A stretch of DNA of 64,000 nt from Blumeriella jaapii (GCA_009599575.1 VWND01000023.1:1-64000); one strand, 5' to 3'; positions 44,120-56,845 are shown, counted from the first letter of the stretch. Numbers and translations are program-made. The notes: a model not told the origin generated them from the letters alone.

Positions 44120-45403
44120 CTAGGAGAAGAAGAATGCATTACCACCAAGATCTCGCTTCACCTCTTTCTGGTAGTCCTTCTCGGGGTCGAATTCTTGCCA
44201 CACGCTGGCGGGGAAAATGTGTTTGTTCCGCTCATACCACCGCCGGTCAACGACTTTGGTCGTCGTCGGGTCGTCGTTGTGGCCTTCGAGAATCGAATTG
44301 TCAACGGCGCCATTGGAAGGCGGTTTGGGTCTCGTGGATGGATTAGAGAGAGGGTTGTAGTTATCGAGATTGGGGGGTTCGGAGGGCGGAGTAATGGTCG
44401 CTGGTGGGTCGGGGGAGTAGTCGAAGAGGAGGGTGCCGCTCGGCCCTTTGTTCTTGTTGATGATGAAGTAATAGAAGTCGTAATGCTAGGCCATGTCAGC
44501 ACCTTCCCATCCACCGTCGGCACAAAATGATAGAACAACAATACTCACATGCGGAATGATCAAGTTGCCCCTGACCAACATCAAATCATCCACCCCAATC
44601 TTCGCCCACTCCCTCCTGCTATTAACCTTCTCACCGACCCCCAGCTCCGCGCCCACCTTGCGACTGCGATCCAGAAACACCCATACGAAATCGCCCTTCT
44701 TGATCGTGCACACCCCACCGGGAATGTTCGTGCCGTCGTAGAAGACGAACGGGATCGCGATCTCCGTCATCTTGACCGCCTCCTGCAGAACCATGAACTC
44801 TTTCCGCAGGCTCTCCCGCGTCTGCGCCTCGCGCAACAACGCGCCCTTCGTCAGCGCCTTCGGCACCACGCCCACCTTTGCGTTGACGCTCATCTTCTTC
44901 TTTTTAGTCAGGCCCTCGCTCGGCGTCCCCTCCCGCGGAGAGTCGGACGCCGAGCCCTCTTTCGCGGCCGTCGTCTCGCCGCCATCTCCATTCTCCTCCT
45001 CCTCGTCGTCCTCGTCGTCTCCGAATGATAGTTTAGGCGTGCCGGCTTTGGCTTTGGCTTTCTTCTTCTTCTTCTTCAGGGGTGGCTCGAGGGGATTGGA
45101 TGCACTGTACTAGGGCCATTAGCCCTATGCCTCGTCTGCTGCTGCTGATAGATTCGGAGCGTTAAAAAACACGAAGCCCTGATGTTGAAGTACTCACCCG
45201 TCCCCGGCAGATGTCACCGCGCGCCCATTCACAGCGCCCAGTATCGCATCCTGCACATCGCGCTCCTTCTGCTCGATGGCTTCGGCGCGCCGCTTGCGAT
45301 AGTCCGAGAGGTTCACAAGGCCGACCGTCTGCGTGCTGAGGAGGTCTTCGGCTGTCTTGGTCTGCGACGTGAAGCGCGGGTTTGCGGGGAGAGGATTCGA
45401 CAT
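44120..45403 (-). CDS. xap5: XAP5/FAM50-family nuclear protein
   Basis: Homologue of XAP5 (FAM50), a nuclear protein linked to splicing and chromatin-related gene control. Three exons (45403-45198, 45104-44549, 44485-44120), 375 residues. The N-terminus contains the conserved TAEDLLSTQTVGLVNLSDYRKRR, followed by a Lys-rich NLS-like stretch (LKKKKKAKAKAG) and an acidic segment (FGDDEDDEEEENGD). The XAP5 domain is clear: IPFVFYDGTNIPGG, KKGDFVWVFLDRSRK, REWAKIGVDDLMLVRGN, IIPH joined by splicing to HYDFYYFIINK, and KHIFPASVWQEFDPEKDYQ. The final exon junction falls between the two histidines. I chose MSNPLPANPRF as start; an in-frame Met nine codons upstream is possible. Frame intact. Confidence 0.93.
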
Positions 45404-47220
45404 GGCGCTGTTGTGGGTGGTATTTTGCATGGAGAATTCCGCAATTCTGCTTTGGAGAAAACGTCGCGTTGAGGCGTCAGCCGCTTCAGTCGCTTCAGCC
45501 TGGTCCGGGGAATGATGTCGGGTAGCGTCGAAGCCAAGGCGAAATCAGCAGGGGTCTTTGGAAGCGAGGTGTGGGAAAGGGGTGTCAACAAAGCGGCTCC
45601 GAGCGAGCCTCTGCTTTGCTTTTCTATCCACGACGAGGGCTGTATCTCACATGGCAAGAGAAAGTAGCCACATCGTTCTGAGGAACTCGGTCGGTTCAAG
45701 CATACGCGCAAATTCTCTGCCACGTGTTCGTAATTTGCACTTTTTCAAATGCCATGCTGCAGGGCAAACCAGGCCGGGCAGAGTCCTGTGGAATCATTCA
45801 TTCAGGCTTGCCGCTGGTCATACTACCAACTCTATCGCTCGACACAGACTTGAAGATGAACTTTGTCAATAGAGCTCCGTACGCAATTGTTTTCACAGCC
45901 TGCTTGCCTGCGATTCTTCTCATAGCCCATCTCCACATAACTTGAACTTCAGGTCGGAGAAGCAGCACCCGATTAATGTATTGATTCCGAGGCTGGCAGA
46001 ACAAATGCAGAGCTCACCATCACATAACTTGAAGTCCTAAAGCATGCTCTACGAATCTCTTCTCTTCCTCTCATCCCTCGTTGTGATACCGAGGCATGAG
46101 ACAACCATCCATATGCCCTCCGCTCTTTGAGCCCAAGAACCTGTTTCGAGACACGAGTTCGCGGAGACATTCATCTTACTTCAAAGTCGTATTCGTTTTG
46201 CAGCAGTGTCCTAGGGACCATCTCGAGACCCGTTGTAGCCCACCATCCTTCCCCAATGGAAAGACCTCGTTGTACTTTAAGATATAGTTCCTTCTGCTCC
46301 TACATTCGTCTACATCCTCCACCGGCTTCTTCTTCCTTTTCTTCTTCTTCTTCTCCTCCAGTCAGCGTAGGCTTGAAAACCGACCACTGGCATGATGCCT
46401 GCCCGCCGTCCCCCAAGCCCTTCTTTTCGAGATCCGAGTCTGCGAGTCTCGCGCAGATGTGTCGTGAAACTGAATGAAGCAGCTGGTATCAACAGGTCGC
46501 TAGTCCGTGGGTATTTAAAGAAGGGGGAGAGAGAGGGTCGCAGAATAGCGTCGCTGGGGCTAAGGCGAGGGGGGAGTCGTATGGAACGATCTCTTTTGCT
46601 TGCTGTTAGCTTGCGTTTGAGGGGCTCTGTATGGAGGAGGTGGAGGAATGTGTTGGAGTATTGGAGCGGCAGTAATTGCTGCCATCCTGCTTTGTCAGTG
46701 TGAGAAATGCTGTTTACACAGAATATGAAGTTGTTGACGTGTTGAGATGGGGGTAGGCAAGGAGATCTCAAACATCAAAGTAAAAGTACTAACACAAATC
46801 ATTGGCACATCTTCCATTGTGTTAGCTTGCAAAAGCTGCCGAATATGTGGGAGATCGTAATTTTCGTGCTATTCAATTGCAAAATGTATGATACATCACA
46901 ACAAAATCACTTCACCATCAGAGCAGAAAGCCTAAATAAATCAGGTGATTATCACCAGAGCATCAATGAAACATATTTGTTAATATCACAAAGGTACAAA
47001 GTGAATAGGAATCAATTGCTTTTCTATTATGTGTACTGAGCCTACGATTTTAATTCGCCAAGCCAGCAAAACCCCGTAACCTTTCCTAACAGAAACCAAC
47101 CCAGGAATTAGTCGCAACTGCCTGAAAATATTGCCTCAAAGGCAGAAAGCCACTCGTACGAGAACCAAACCCAGGGATCAGCTGTAACAGTCTGAAAAGC
47201 ACAGCTATAAGGATTCCAGT
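45404..47220. other. Spacer between XAP5 and an unrecognised gene
   Basis: About 1.8 kb. ORFs up to about 150 codons occur (for example 46310-46771, minus) but show no domain, no repeat pattern and strongly basic composition typical of chance frames. The right part (46800-47220) is AT-rich. Confidence 0.5.
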
Positions 47221-49068
47221 CTACCATCTGCCCGGAATATCGGCAAGTCCGAAGGGGTTGGCCACCAGTCCCATGGCCTGTTGGATTTTCAGTGGAAGCT
47301 GGCTGCCAACAAAAGCACGCGCACGAGGTTGGTAGGTGTTCTTGTTAGCCAGATCACCTCGTATGGCTGCCAGATCCCCGAAAGTCCGCAGAAATGCTTC
47401 AAAGTCCAACATGTGCTTTTGCTCTGCGTCGAGGCTGTCGCTGGGTGGATGGACAAGGTGGCCGTAGCCAAGTTCCTCGTCGGCAAGGGTTGGGTGCCAC
47501 CAAGGCAGGTGGATTTTGTCTTCGTTGAACGCGTAGGAATACGTACGAAGATCTCCCAGAGAAAGGATGTCCGCGAAGTTGCGGCTAACACCGAGGGAAT
47601 CGCAGATCAACTGCCGGTAGTAGTCGACGTTGTCTGTCTCAGGAAAGAGAGGTCTAATCCCAAGAGCTTCGCTGGCAGAATTCTCTATGCGGGTAGCTCT
47701 TTCTTGGCCCCTGTACATAGGTATCGGGGGTTGTGGAAGGCTAGCCATAAATCCATTGCCGGATCGCGGGCCGACGGGGGTCTCGTAAGACGCGTCTCTG
47801 GCCTGATTTGGGATCTTTCGCGGAGTCTTGCGTCTCTTTGAGCTCGGGGTTGCCTTTTGCACCCGCGTGGGTCTCTTCTTTGGCGTCGTGCGGTATGTAG
47901 GATGCGGTGGGTCTTCTTCATCTTCTTCATCTTCGTGTATCGCTTTCTTGGCCTGTACTATTTCATCCAACTCGTCTTCACGCAGACCCGCCTTAAGGAC
48001 TTTACGGCCAGCGTGGTTCTGTACGTCACGCTTGGAATTGATGATGGAATTGCCAAGCTTCATCTAAAAAGATTTAGTTACGATTGTTGGAGTAGAGAGC
48101 AATGCACTTTGCACTTACCTTTAGCTCGGCATTAGGTACGCTGACAAGCCGATCGATGAAGGAGCAATCTAGGGCTTGCTTACAGGCCGCTTTGGAGCAC
48201 TATGAAAGTCAGCAACTAGAACACTCTTGTTCGAAACATTACATACCGCGAGAGTATTGATGATGGAGTCCAACCGAGAATAGAAATCTTCGTGGTGGTC
48301 CTCCTCCTCCCCTCTCACCGTGTGATGGTCAGAAATCAGCCTCAGCCCAAAAGATGCCAACCTGGTTTTGTCCTATTACAGGCTATTAGCAAAGTTTCAC
48401 CAAAAAGGGTGAAGAAAAAACCTACGAAGATTTCCCAAGCCGCAGCCTCGATGAATTCTTGCCTGTAGAATCCGTCGATGAAGCGGTTAACCGCTTGTGC
48501 TTTACCTCCCTTTTTGTTGTTTTTGTCGATAACAACTTCTTCGTCTGTGCAAAGGAATGCGTCGCAGATCAGGCCAACTATGTTGCGGATTTCCTCAGGA
48601 TCCGTCGGACATGTACCAGCGGATCGTCTATCTCGTTGAAGATTTTGAACTTCAATCAGACGTCGCTGATCCGTAGAATTGCGAAAGTCGTCCATGCTTT
48701 GGAATTCCGGGCTCGTTCTAGCCCTTTCAAGGCTTGAGTTACTGTTGTACCCAGCAGCGGCCTGGGTAGCAAGTTCTCTTGGGTGAATATAGGTTTCGTT
48801 CGAGGCGTCCGCAGGTTGACCCGAGGCATGGTAGTTATCGAATTCATTCTCGGCATTCTCGTCCTCGGCATATGACTGAAAGACACAAATTAGTTCATAT
48901 GATTTCAAAGTACAATGTGAAACTTACCTCGGTGCTGGGCTCGTCGATCGCGTATTCAGAACCATCTGACGCTGGATGTTCGAACTCTTGAAAGACAGCG
49001 GGAGCCTGACCTTCTTGCTGAAAGAAGAAACCTTCAGCTTGGGCACTGGTATTGCTGTAAGTGTTCAT
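47221..49068 (-). CDS. Unrecognised five-exon gene, 546 aa
   Basis: No family recognised. Exons 49068-48928, 48875-48426, 48372-48247, 48199-48119 and 48063-47221 are joined by introns of 47-55 nt with strong donors (GTAAGT, GTAGGT, GTATGT) and matching phases, which is good evidence for a real gene. The protein starts MNTYSNTSAQAEGFFFQQEG and ends GLADIPGRW. Seen features are an acidic Asn/Glu-rich segment (YAEDENAENEFDNY), RNIVGLICDAFLCTDEE, a Lys-rich patch (KNNKKGGKAQ), a possible bipartite NLS (KKRPTRVQKA and SSKRRKTPRK), and a C-terminal globular part with LPWWHPTLADEELGYGH and FEAFLRTFGDLAAIRGDL. Composition suggests a nuclear protein. It is isolated between two gene-poor, AT-richer spacers, so it may be lineage-specific or derived from a mobile element. 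Confidence 0.7.
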
Positions 49069-50084
49069 TTTGATCTGCAAGTCAGTTAGTAATGTTCGAA
49101 ATTGGTTTTGAGTAAATGCTTACCGTTTTGTGAGAGAAAACTATTTCAAACGCAACTTTTGATAGCATAAATCAGCTTTGCGTCCCAAAAGTAATGTAGA
49201 ATTATAATAAGGGGATTTGACAAAGGTAAATCGATAAATAGGCCAATTAGCAAAAGAGAATATAGCCTTCGACAAGATCGACTCAGATAAATGACAGAGC
49301 ATCAAGGTGATTTTGGGGTTCCGGTAATATAAAGATGGCCCACAATCAAGTGGTAACTGGCTTTCTTTGCTTGAATGATATGCAAGGATCGGTGGGTTAT
49401 GCTTGTGAATCTTGGAAAAGATATGTGTAAAAGGATCCAAGATAACGAGACCTCGAGAGCAGAACGTGGGCAGGCTCAAGGATAAAGGGGATACTCACAA
49501 TCTGTGTAAACAAGTCAGCTTTTGTTATGCCAGAAGAGCATGCGCCCATGAAAGAAGTGTGTTATGAAGAGTTCAAGATCGAAAATGAAGGAAGACGTAT
49601 AATCAGAGGTTTCAAGATCGAAATTGAAAACAACAGGCGGATGAGGAGGTCGAGTGCAGTATAGAAGGCAAACTCCGCTCAGCCTTCTTCGTCTTGAAGA
49701 GGCCAGCTTTGACGCCGAAATGGTCCGCGCATCGACTTGAGAGTCAAACTGCAACTGGCCAAAGAGAGAGCAGTTGACTTTAAAAGGAGAAAGTTCCCCG
49801 GGAAAAGATCTGGACTCTCCCCAATCCGCCTAGTTGCCTGCTTGCCTGTCCACGCTTGTGGCAGTTGTGTGAAGAAGCCTTGCTCACCTCTGCAGGATGC
49901 AACCAAGAGTTCCCAGCAGTAAGTGAGTTTAGAATGCTTAGAGCTATGCGACATACCTGTGTGATCTTCAAGAAGCTGTTCGGCTTTGGTAAAAGTCGAG
50001 GATTGTTTGGGTGGTGAATGTTGAAATCTAGGGTGTAGATATCAAGAGTGTGTGTGGAAATTGTATGTGAGGAAGTGTCTTGAA

Positions 50085-50180
50085 GAAGTGTTGATGAGAG
50101 AAGATGTGTTGATGAAAGAAGATGTGTTGATGAGAGAAGATGTGTTGATGAGAGAAGATGTTGGTGAATGAAGATGTGAG
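50085..50180 (+). repeat. 18-bp tandem repeat
   Basis: About five copies of AAGATGTGTTGATGAGAG, the last ones degenerate. Eighteen bases keep any frame open, producing the repeated Ser/Thr/Leu/Ile/Asn pattern on the minus strand. Confidence 0.88.
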
Positions 50181-50257
50181 ATCGAAGTTGAAGTAGGGGG
50201 AGGAGGGCTCTTAAATAAGAATTGGGTGCAGAGGTGCGCCGACGAGGCCGAAAGCTT

Positions 50258-50545
50258 ACTAGCCTCATTGGGCGTTTTCACCAAGCTCGCAGCCTCTCTT
50301 CCTATTGAGAACAATAGCAGCCTCGTTGTTGGGCGTTTTCGCTAAGCTCGCAGTCTCTCTTCCTATTGAGAACAATAGTAGCGCTGTTGTGCACATCACC
50401 AGATTTGTAGTCTTTCCTATTATATAAATAAGAGTAGCCTCTTCGTTAGGCAAGTGCACCAGACTTGCAGTCTTTTCCTTCCGAGACAATAGTAACGGCC
50501 TTGTAATTGTGCATGTTTACCAAGCTTGCAGGTCTTTCCCCCTAC
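50258..50545 (+). repeat. Diverged tandem repeat, about 65-bp unit
   Basis: Four to five copies sharing GGGCGTTTTC or GTGCA, then ACCAAGCTCGCAG, then CTCTCTTCCTATTGAGAAC and AATAGTAGC. Copies become less similar towards the right end. Confidence 0.8.
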
Positions 50546-53500
50546 GTAGAACTGCCCCGAGAGTGACACTGTCTAAAGTCTCGTGGAAAAGATGATCTCT
50601 GGTTTCCTCCATGATAACACGGCCTGATTCCACCGGCATAAGCACTTTTAGCTGGTAATAACCTTCGTCGGATCTTGCGATGGAAGTACTAAACTTTTTT
50701 CTTTGGAAGCCCGTCGAGCTCAGTTGTTAGCTAGCAAGAGCTATTTGGTCCTTCAGAAAAAACACCCTCCTAATAGCTTCCTACCGCAACAAAAAACTTT
50801 GGCCGACTCGCAAAACACACTCGAAGAGCGACAGGACAACCACGGGCCATGCGAAGCAACCAAAACCTCAAATACACCTGCCAAACGATTGCCGCGTCAA
50901 TACACATACAACATAGTCTCAGGAGAGGTCAATGTAAGACTTCAAGTGCAAGGAGCGAGGACAACTTCTGCGAAAGTGATCATCAGGCCGCTGAACTTGC
51001 GCGTTGCATCTTAGGCCTCGAGTGTCTGCCAACTCCAATGAATTCTGGCAAAACCATCTGGAGTCTTAACAACCAACCACTGGCAGCCGAAATGCTCCGT
51101 CCACTGATCTTCGATTCCGAGCCGAAAGACGACAGGACATCGAATATGTGGCAAGGTGGTCTGATATCACGTCTCCGCTGGGATGCTTCCATGACGGCCA
51201 CGGCCCTTGTCCAAGATGTCGTTGCAAACATTGTTTAATACAAAAAGCAACGAATAAACACAGATCGGCCAAGGAACCAAACAAAAGGACTTGCGGATAT
51301 GGAAGAAGATTCAGCTAGCTGAGCAAGACTGCTCGGTGCAGATCCTCAACATGGGTTTATGCGACGATGATTTCTTCCATTCCAACTGTCTGCCAAGAGG
51401 AACGTCTCCTGACTGGGTACACGAACTACTTCAATACCGTTACCAAGATACACCACGGTTCTGCGACTAGACAAGACCGTTTGCTTGTAGGGCGGTAGTA
51501 TGGATAGCGCTACGATGGATGCTTATGCTTCCATCTGTCTACCAGTCTTGATTCCGGGAGTAGCGACGTTATTGATGTAGTGCCACCCATCCCTACCCCT
51601 AAGCAGGAGAGTTGATAAAGATTTGCAGGAACAAGCAAAGAATGCTTCTTGGCCTTCATTTTGAGTTCCATACACATCTAATTTATGCTGCTTGGGAGCA
51701 AATGACGCCTGGCTCTTCGGCCAGCGCGAGACTCTGGTGGTTGTTTCGACATGTGGTGGCTTCTTTGCCTTTCAGGGAATAGCGGTCAGCACATGCTCAG
51801 TCAATGAATGATTATGCGAAGTTATACTGCCCATGTATTTCAGTAAACTGAGCCATTGGGCATGGTTGAAACCCAAAGCCAGGTGATCCGCAGAGGGAAG
51901 AAGCTGGAGAATACCATCCAGGCTTCGGGGCCCAGGGAGTGGACGCATGTATAGATAGATGCCAAGTGGCCCACAAATTGTAGATCCGGAGCTCAATGGG
52001 ATGGTTAAGCTTTGTGCAGGGTCGAGAACTCGAGTCTGCCACCAACATGGTCAGCGCAATCCGAGACAGCCTTGAGTACACGCCATTGTGGAGCACAAAT
52101 CCGAGCCGTGATCTACAGAACAGAGTATGATTCTCTACCCAATTTCTTGTAGCCCTCAAGCTCGTTTCCTAGCTGCGAATCGGAAGAAGCTTTTGGGTTG
52201 CGAAGAGACACTAGTGTACTCACTCCACAAATTATAGAGCTCCGCAGTCCATCGAAAACAGCATTGTCCATAACGAGAAGTTCTCCGTTACACGCCTTTG
52301 GTACCATCGGGTCTGAGCGTTACCCCAATGGTTCTGAACTAATCTTAAGGTATATCCGAGAAACAATTATGCTGTGGGCTTTAGCCGATCGCTGGAAGAG
52401 CACCAAATTATAAGAAAAGGTGGGGGATAATTACCCATAGTTGTGCCATAGTAACAGAATGTTTAATGATAATAAGTCTAGTATCGGTGTTTTGAATCGA
52501 GATAATAACAGGCTGTCATTGTATAGCAGGATTAAGATGTTGGGGTTATTGAGTATCTAGTTATGCTTCACAGAAGAAACCCAAGCTAAGACCTCTGTAC
52601 AAGACAGAACTAGTATCTATCAGGGATGCTTTTCAAAAACATTAAAGCGTTGAGTAGATCCAAAATGGAGCTTCATAAAAACGGAGATTTAAAGCAATGA
52701 ATGCGAGCTTGTTATGGGAAGAAATAGAGCGAGGTACAGAATATATACGTCGCATATCTTTACCCTTCAGATCACTGCTTGCCGACGGGTGCTCTTCAAG
52801 GCAAAGCGGTATTGGATGCATATTGTTGGCGCACATAAGAGCGGCTCTTTGTGACAAAGTAAAGTCTGGTCATGAATCCATTGCACCTTTTCCTCTATTC
52901 TAGAGCCCCAATTGTTTGGATGGAATTGGTTTTCTGCAAACATGATAGCATAACAAGAGCATCCATGGTTAGCATAATCCCGACAACACAAATGAGCAAG
53001 GAAAACTGATTTTTCGGAGTTTAAAGTTAAGGAAACGTAAGCAAGCACATTATCTGAAGTTCTTTGACAGAGAAGATGTAGACTGAAAAATACGGAAATC
53101 TACCAGAGTCGTAAGCAATAGCTCCAGTAAATGCGAAAGCCCGTCACATGAATAGAAGTTCAGAACATCATTGAAAATGTTCCGCATGCAAGAAGGCAGG
53201 AAAGTGGGCTGAATGGCGGGTTTGCTTCCGGCAACCAAGAGTCGCTGGTAAAGCCGGGGTTCTTCGGATTTCATGGACAAGAGGGAGAGACCAATCCGCC
53301 CGTTGCTTTAACCATTAATCTAGGGGCCAGATAGCATACTATGCTATTGGTAGAGAAGTAGCATTTACCAATTGATCTGAGACCTAGGTTTGCGGTAGAC
53401 CAGCAGCAATACCAGGTACGACGGTCAGAATTCACTAGCAATTTGTGCTGAGAAAGCAGGCTCGAGGACAGGGCTCTTTAGTGATTTAAGAAGTGGACAA

Positions 53501-53745
53501 GTCAAGTATAAAAAGAGGAAGGCTCACAATGCTAAAACAATCGAATGGCAAACGTGGCCCAGAAGAAGCCACTGGATTCTCTGAAGCAATCTTCCCGTAG
53601 ACGTCAAGACGAAAAGCAATCAATGCCAAAAAACAAGTAAATCGAAAGGTTGAAGGGAACAAATAGCCATGCAATTGTGACCTGAAAACCGGAGGGGCCA
53701 CACCCTTTTTCTGCTGATGCATCCGAAACGCCAGGAATCCTAGAA

Positions 53746-54790
53746 TTACCAAGCCCCTCTCCGCCCACTACGACCTTTCCCAAAGTTACCGCCACGGTTT
53801 CTGTTGTCTCCGCCCTGATCATACCCGTACTGGTTTTGGCCTTGACCAAAACCTTGGCCGCCAAAACCCTGATTTCCACCTTGAGCACCAGCGGCGCCTC
53901 CTTGACCGAACATTACAGATGGGTCCATCTGGCTCGGATCCATGCCCCCAGCCATCATAGCCTGCATCTGCTGCATCACCTCGGGTGTTAGGCCCTCCAT
54001 GCCAGGCATGCCAGGCATACCAGCTCCCCCAGCAGCGCCGGGCACCATTCCCGGCATCATAGACATCATCATCATATCCTCCATCATCTTCTTTTGGTTC
54101 GTAGAGCTGAATTCGGAGCGAACGGTTTCTTGTTTGCTAGCGTAGAGCGCCCATGTGAATTCATCGAAGCCGTAGTTGAAATAGTCGCTGACATCTGTTC
54201 CAGGACGACGCCAGGGTTTGTCATTCTCGTTCAGATCCTCGTCAATATTGACTTGCGTGATGGTTTCCCAGCGGGCTCGTAGACGGGCTTCGCATTGACA
54301 TCAATCTTCGACGTTGAGATACCTGGCAGATCAGCACCACCTGAAGGCAGAGCGGCAGTTTTTGTCGAGGGCTCCTTCTTGACTACCGCAGGCTTCGTGA
54401 CAACATCAGTAGAGCCCGCCCTTGTATTGATATTTCGGATCTCGTTGTATTTAGGCTGGCTACATCTGGTCAATTCTGCCTGCCTGGGAAGAGTAGAGGC
54501 ACATACGATGGCGGGGCAGCTTTGGAGCCATCTTTCCGTTCCGTGATGATGTCTATGTCCTGCCCGAACATTAACACCTATGCGGAACCGCTGGAGATAT
54601 CTGCGCATACCGAATCACTCCCATCCTCGGGCGTCTCGTCTTCCTCCTCACCCTCCTCGAGATCTTCGTCTTCCTGCTCTGGTTTGGCTGTCGGTTGAGG
54701 GGCTTCTACAGGCTTTTCGGTTTGCTCGGTGTTCTTCTCCTCGCCCCCTTCCTCGTCGGCGTAAAAATCATCATCTTCGTCGACGTCCAT
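53746..54790 (-). CDS. FIP1: Pre-mRNA polyadenylation factor FIP1, with a frame break
   Basis: Component of the cleavage and polyadenylation factor that tethers poly(A) polymerase. Exons 54790-54611, 54559-54507 and 54459-53746. It starts MDVDEDDDFYADEEGG with an acidic Glu-rich region; exon 2 restores DIDIITERKDGSKAAPP, and exon 3 KYNEIRNINTRAG. The Fip1 motif follows: ITQVNIDEDLNENDKPWRR, PGTDVSDYFNYGFDEFTWALY. A Met/Gly/Pro-rich segment (PGMVPGAAGGAGMPGMPG) and an RGG-like tail ending GRRGAW complete it. Between EPAGKP and ITQVNID the frame shifts: one base appears to be missing from a short cytosine run (coding strand) at about 54260-54264. Total exon length is 947 nt, one short of 316 codons. 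No intron can explain it. Confidence 0.92.
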
Positions 54791-55041
54791 GGTGGTGGTG
54801 TTGGTGGTTGTGTCGCATTCGTGTTGCGATAGGAGCTTGTTGCTTGCAAACCTGGGTTGACGTTGGAGCTGCAGGGTACAATACGAACAACGAAAACTCA
54901 GGCTCTCTCTCTCTCGTTAGCGTCTCGTTGGATATTCGCGTCGACTGAGGTTCCATGTCGCGTTCCAACCCAGCTCCCCACAAGTCTCACTAGCCATCAA
55001 ATTGAATTTTTTCTCTTGGAAGGCGCGTGTACTACAGCACG
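54791..55041. promoter_or_regulatory. Shared divergent promoter FIP1 / NUP49
   Basis: 251 bp between divergent start codons. It includes a short CT run (about 54902-54915). Regulatory role inferred from layout. Confidence 0.55.
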
Positions 55042-56546
55042 ATGGCCTTGGCTCGGTCTGCGAGCGGACCCGGTGGACTGAGTATCAACACAAACTCTGC
55101 CAATTCACTGTCGTAAGCATCTTCAGACCGCGACGACCACGAAGATCGAGACAACCATCCTAACATCACGTCTAGAGGCTCCTCGACAACAGCAGAAGCC
55201 GGCGGAATGTTTGGAAGCAGCAAGCCTGGTGGGCTCTTCGGCTCGACCGCAACCAGCGCATCAACGGGAGGACTCTTTGGATCAACAGCAGCACCCAGTC
55301 AACCGGCGGCAGGAGGGCTATTCGGCGCAGCACCAGCTCAATCGCAGAGCGGAGGACTCTTTGGAAGAACGGGGACAGCCGCTACTCAACAACAACCTGT
55401 AGGGGGGCTGTTTGGTGCTGCGCAACCACAGCCGGCAGGAGGATTGTTCGGGAATGCTACCACAACACAGCCAGCCCAGACTGCAAGTGTTTTTGGAGCT
55501 TCTGCTGCTGCATCTCAGCCTCAGCAAGCTGGTGGATTGTTCAGCGGTCTCAATGCCAATCAGAACAAGCCAGCTGGATCCTTGTTGTATGTGTATCAGT
55601 ATCTTTGTTTGAAAATCAGCTAACGGATACAAGTGGTGGGAGCACAACACAATCCCAACAACAGCCCCAAGCCCAGCAACAACAAGCCAACTCTATGTTC
55701 AACCAGAACCAAGGTTCTGCTCTCTTCGGCGCGCCCTTGGGTGGTGGGCTTTCTCTAGGACAATCTACAAACCAGCAAGCCCAGTCAGTACCCGGTGTTC
55801 GAATAGACGCCAGTCAAATTCGAGGAACAACCCGCTTCAATGACCTCCACGATGAGCTACAGAAGCAAATCACCCTCTTTGACAATGTCATTCAAGGCCA
55901 AATCAGACTCAAGGCAGACTGCGATGCCATCATGCCCGCGCATGCCAATCAACTGGCCCAGGTCCCTCATGACGTTGAGTTCTGCCGCCGCAAACACATC
56001 GGAGTCGAGAACGCGCAGGACTCTGACGCCCAAGCGATCTCTATCGTCGGTAAACTTATCAAGGTTGACGCCGAACACGCAAAACTCAGCTTTAAAGCCA
56101 TCGACAATTTAAAGTTGCCTCCGCAATACCACAACCAGGGCGTGTGGGCGCAAAATCCCAGTGCAAATAGCAATGGAGGACCAGAAAACGAGGATTCCGA
56201 TGCGCAGGATATCGTTGGGTTCTTCGTCAAAACTGCTGATGAATTGGCGCATACCCTCAACACGTGCCAAAAACACCTCGTGGAGATTGAACAGCACCTG
56301 CGATCCGTAGAGGCGAACAGCGCACAGCAAATTAACGCGTTAGTCGCCAAGCGCAACGGCACCTCGACTGGCCAGGAAGATCCCCGCGATGAGCTGTTTG
56401 GTGTACTGCGAGACTTCGAGGATGGTTTATTGATTGTAGCAGGGAAAATTGGAGGGTCGAGAGAGGGAGTACGGACTCTACAGCTGGGACAGTTTCATTC
56501 GGGGCCAAATGGAAGGGCGAATGGGCCAAGGAGCGGGTTATATTAA
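55042..56546 (+). CDS. NUP49: FG-repeat nucleoporin NUP49
   Basis: Central-channel nucleoporin of the Nsp1-Nup49-Nup57 complex at the nuclear pore. Three exons (55042-55112, 55176-55586, 55634-56546), 464 residues. The N-terminus MALARSASGPGGLSINTNSA is typical of filamentous-fungal homologues. Next come about nine GLFG or related FG repeats (GGLFGSTA, GGLFGAAP, GGLFGRTG, GGLFGNAT), Gln/Pro/Ala-rich spacers, and a splice that joins Ser-Leu to Phe-Gly-Gly. The coiled-coil C-terminal half starts RIDASQIRGTTRFNDLHDEL and continues LQKQITLFDNVIQGQ and HTLNTCQKHLVEIEQHL. Frame intact. A Met at 55207 is a weaker alternative start, because it would drop the conserved first exon. Confidence 0.93.
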
Positions 56547-56845
56547 TCTGTCAATGCTTGGATGAATGGGTGGAGTTTGGTGTTTGGTAGGCCATGCTGC
56601 ATTTGAGAGCGAGGGATGGGCATTGGAGTGGGGCAGAATCAGGCTCTGATGGAAGATACCACTACAGTTGGTGATTTGAGAAATGTCACCCATAACCATT
56701 TACTTCGGGTTCACAGGTGCTTCATGTTGGGATTATCGATGTCGTCCCGGCCGTGTCACTACGAATCCACTCTCAACGCCCATCCATGCCCTCGGTGTTC
56801 AACGCCCGCTCAATCGCTTCAAAAAGGCACGTTTCTCCGAACAAC
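56547..56845. other. Convergent 3' spacer
   Basis: 299 bp between the NUP49 and dioxygenase stop codons; nothing notable. Confidence 0.55.

Larger units (their letters stand above)
49069..53745. other. Gene-poor, AT-richer spacer
   Basis: Some 4.7 kb with no convincing gene. The left part includes tandem repeats (listed separately). The part 50700-53500 has only short ORFs (for example 50703-51014 plus) without domains or splice patterns I could join. It may hold decayed mobile sequences, but I found no terminal repeats or transposase motifs. Confidence 0.5.

Noticed and set aside
46310..46771. 153-codon minus-strand ORF
   Set aside because: Ends in Arg runs from a polypyrimidine tract, no homology signals; chance ORF favoured.
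50703..51014. 103-codon plus-strand ORF
   Set aside because: No domain and no continuation by splicing; region otherwise non-coding.
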